From Paragyromitra xinjiangensis (Eukaryota > Ascomycota > Pezizomycetes > Pezizales > Discinaceae), in contig JBCAMK010000011.1 of NCBI GenBank assembly GCA_038503065.1, positions 62,001 through 126,000 on the forward strand: a stretch of 64,000 nt of DNA, read 5' to 3'. Under the pieces are notes generated by a model. The model saw only the letters and a list, made by a program, of their open reading frames with translations. It searched no databases and had not been told where the DNA came from. Made by a program: the position numbers and the translations under genes. Below are positions 63,372 through 64,000 of this stretch, piece by piece. Position 1 is the first letter of the stretch; each line of letters opens with the position of its first letter.

Positions 63372-64000
63372 GTTATATGGCGGGGTTTCTTGGCAACTCA
63401 GCCACATGGGAACGAGTGATGAGACTTCTCAAACAAAAAAATCACGCGACTCAGCAACCACCTATCGGCAGTGTGGCACCGTAGAATAGCTAGTGGTATG
63501 CACCGTGCTAGAGAAAATTCACAAGAACGCAGGGTGCTAGAGGTAGGGGAAAAATTGAAGATACAGGGGTAAGTCGCGCAAGGCCAATATATTATCTCTA
63601 TCAAATGTCCCTGGAACACACTAACAGCAAATCGAAGACCCACGAAACCTCCAGGGCCCTAACCTCAAATCGGAAGTGTAGTCCTTTGGGCTTGGTTAAA
63701 GTGGTATGGTGCTTTACGAAGGCAATGGCTTGAGCACCGTAACTAGTCGCTGTGAGGTAGGCTTGCTTTCTAGAATCGGCGATGCGGCTGTAGACCCGTG
63801 TCCTGACGCCTAGGTAAGATGCGTTAGCATTGGAAGCTCCAAGAAGTTGATTTCATCACTGTACAATCCTCGGTTCTTCTGGGACAGCTTCTAGGGCAGC
63901 TGCTAGGGTAAGCCGTTCTACCTGTTGCAGGCATCGCTCAGGACTTTCGTGTGTAACCATGTCTTCAGTGATCCAACCGTCGTCCAAGAACTCTATGCAA
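63372..64000. other. Stretch without a supportable gene
   Basis: No frame, repeat or element end that I can support up to the window edge. Confidence 0.4.

Overview
The window looks like a transposon-rich, gene-poor stretch of a filamentous fungal nuclear genome, most likely an ascomycete. The evidence is: short GT-AG introns (46-83 bp) in every gene whose structure can be read; fungus-typical domains (a HeLo-type N-terminal domain, a But2-type secreted protein, an HMT1/ATM1-like half ABC transporter); and fungal-style Tc1 and pogo/Fot1 elements. A truffle-like (Pezizomycete) genome would fit, but this is a guess from TE load and composition, not something the sequence proves. No rRNA, convincing tRNA or CRISPR array was found.

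Layout. 0-16 kb: one HeLo-domain gene (1.5-2.0 kb, minus), a small unknown gene (4.8-5.3 kb, minus) and many short inverted-repeat elements, including a 103-bp hairpin MITE family with copies at 6.9-8.1 and 11.35 kb. 16.5-22.5 kb: an intron-containing unknown gene with a conserved-looking C-terminal core, a repeat-family cluster, and a 424-residue coiled-coil protein built from internal repeats. 22.5-32.7 kb: almost no intact genes, with a second MITE cluster (27.6-28.5 kb) and a broken HeLo copy (29.0-29.2 kb). 32.7-44.2 kb: a multi-exon half ABC transporter, a paralogue of the 4.8-kb gene, a lipase-like alpha/beta hydrolase and small cysteine-motif ORFs. 44.6-46.9 kb: a piggyBac element with one frameshift. 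47.5-48.1 kb: a secreted But2-domain gene.

48.3-60.4 kb is a transposon nest. A full-length Ty1/copia element (48,257-55,831, minus strand, 5-bp target duplication GTTTT) carries three later insertions: 249 bp, 1,615 bp and 699 bp. The 249- and 1,615-bp inserts share the same terminal inverted repeat, and the larger one is filled with minisatellites and a G-rich tract. The copia reading frame keeps one frame but contains six stops, all TGA, as expected if CGA codons decayed by CpG deamination. Next to it lie a Tc1-like element (56,394-58,082) and a pogo/Fot1-like element (58,139-60,358). Both have TA duplications, long inverted repeats and uninterrupted, spliceable transposase genes, so both may be recently or still active. 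At least five MITE types with TA duplications are scattered through the window. One (25.8 kb) has ends resembling the Tc1 element and may be mobilised by it.

The cellular genes do not form a cluster or pathway. Their distribution reflects isolated genes stranded between mobile elements, many of them decayed.
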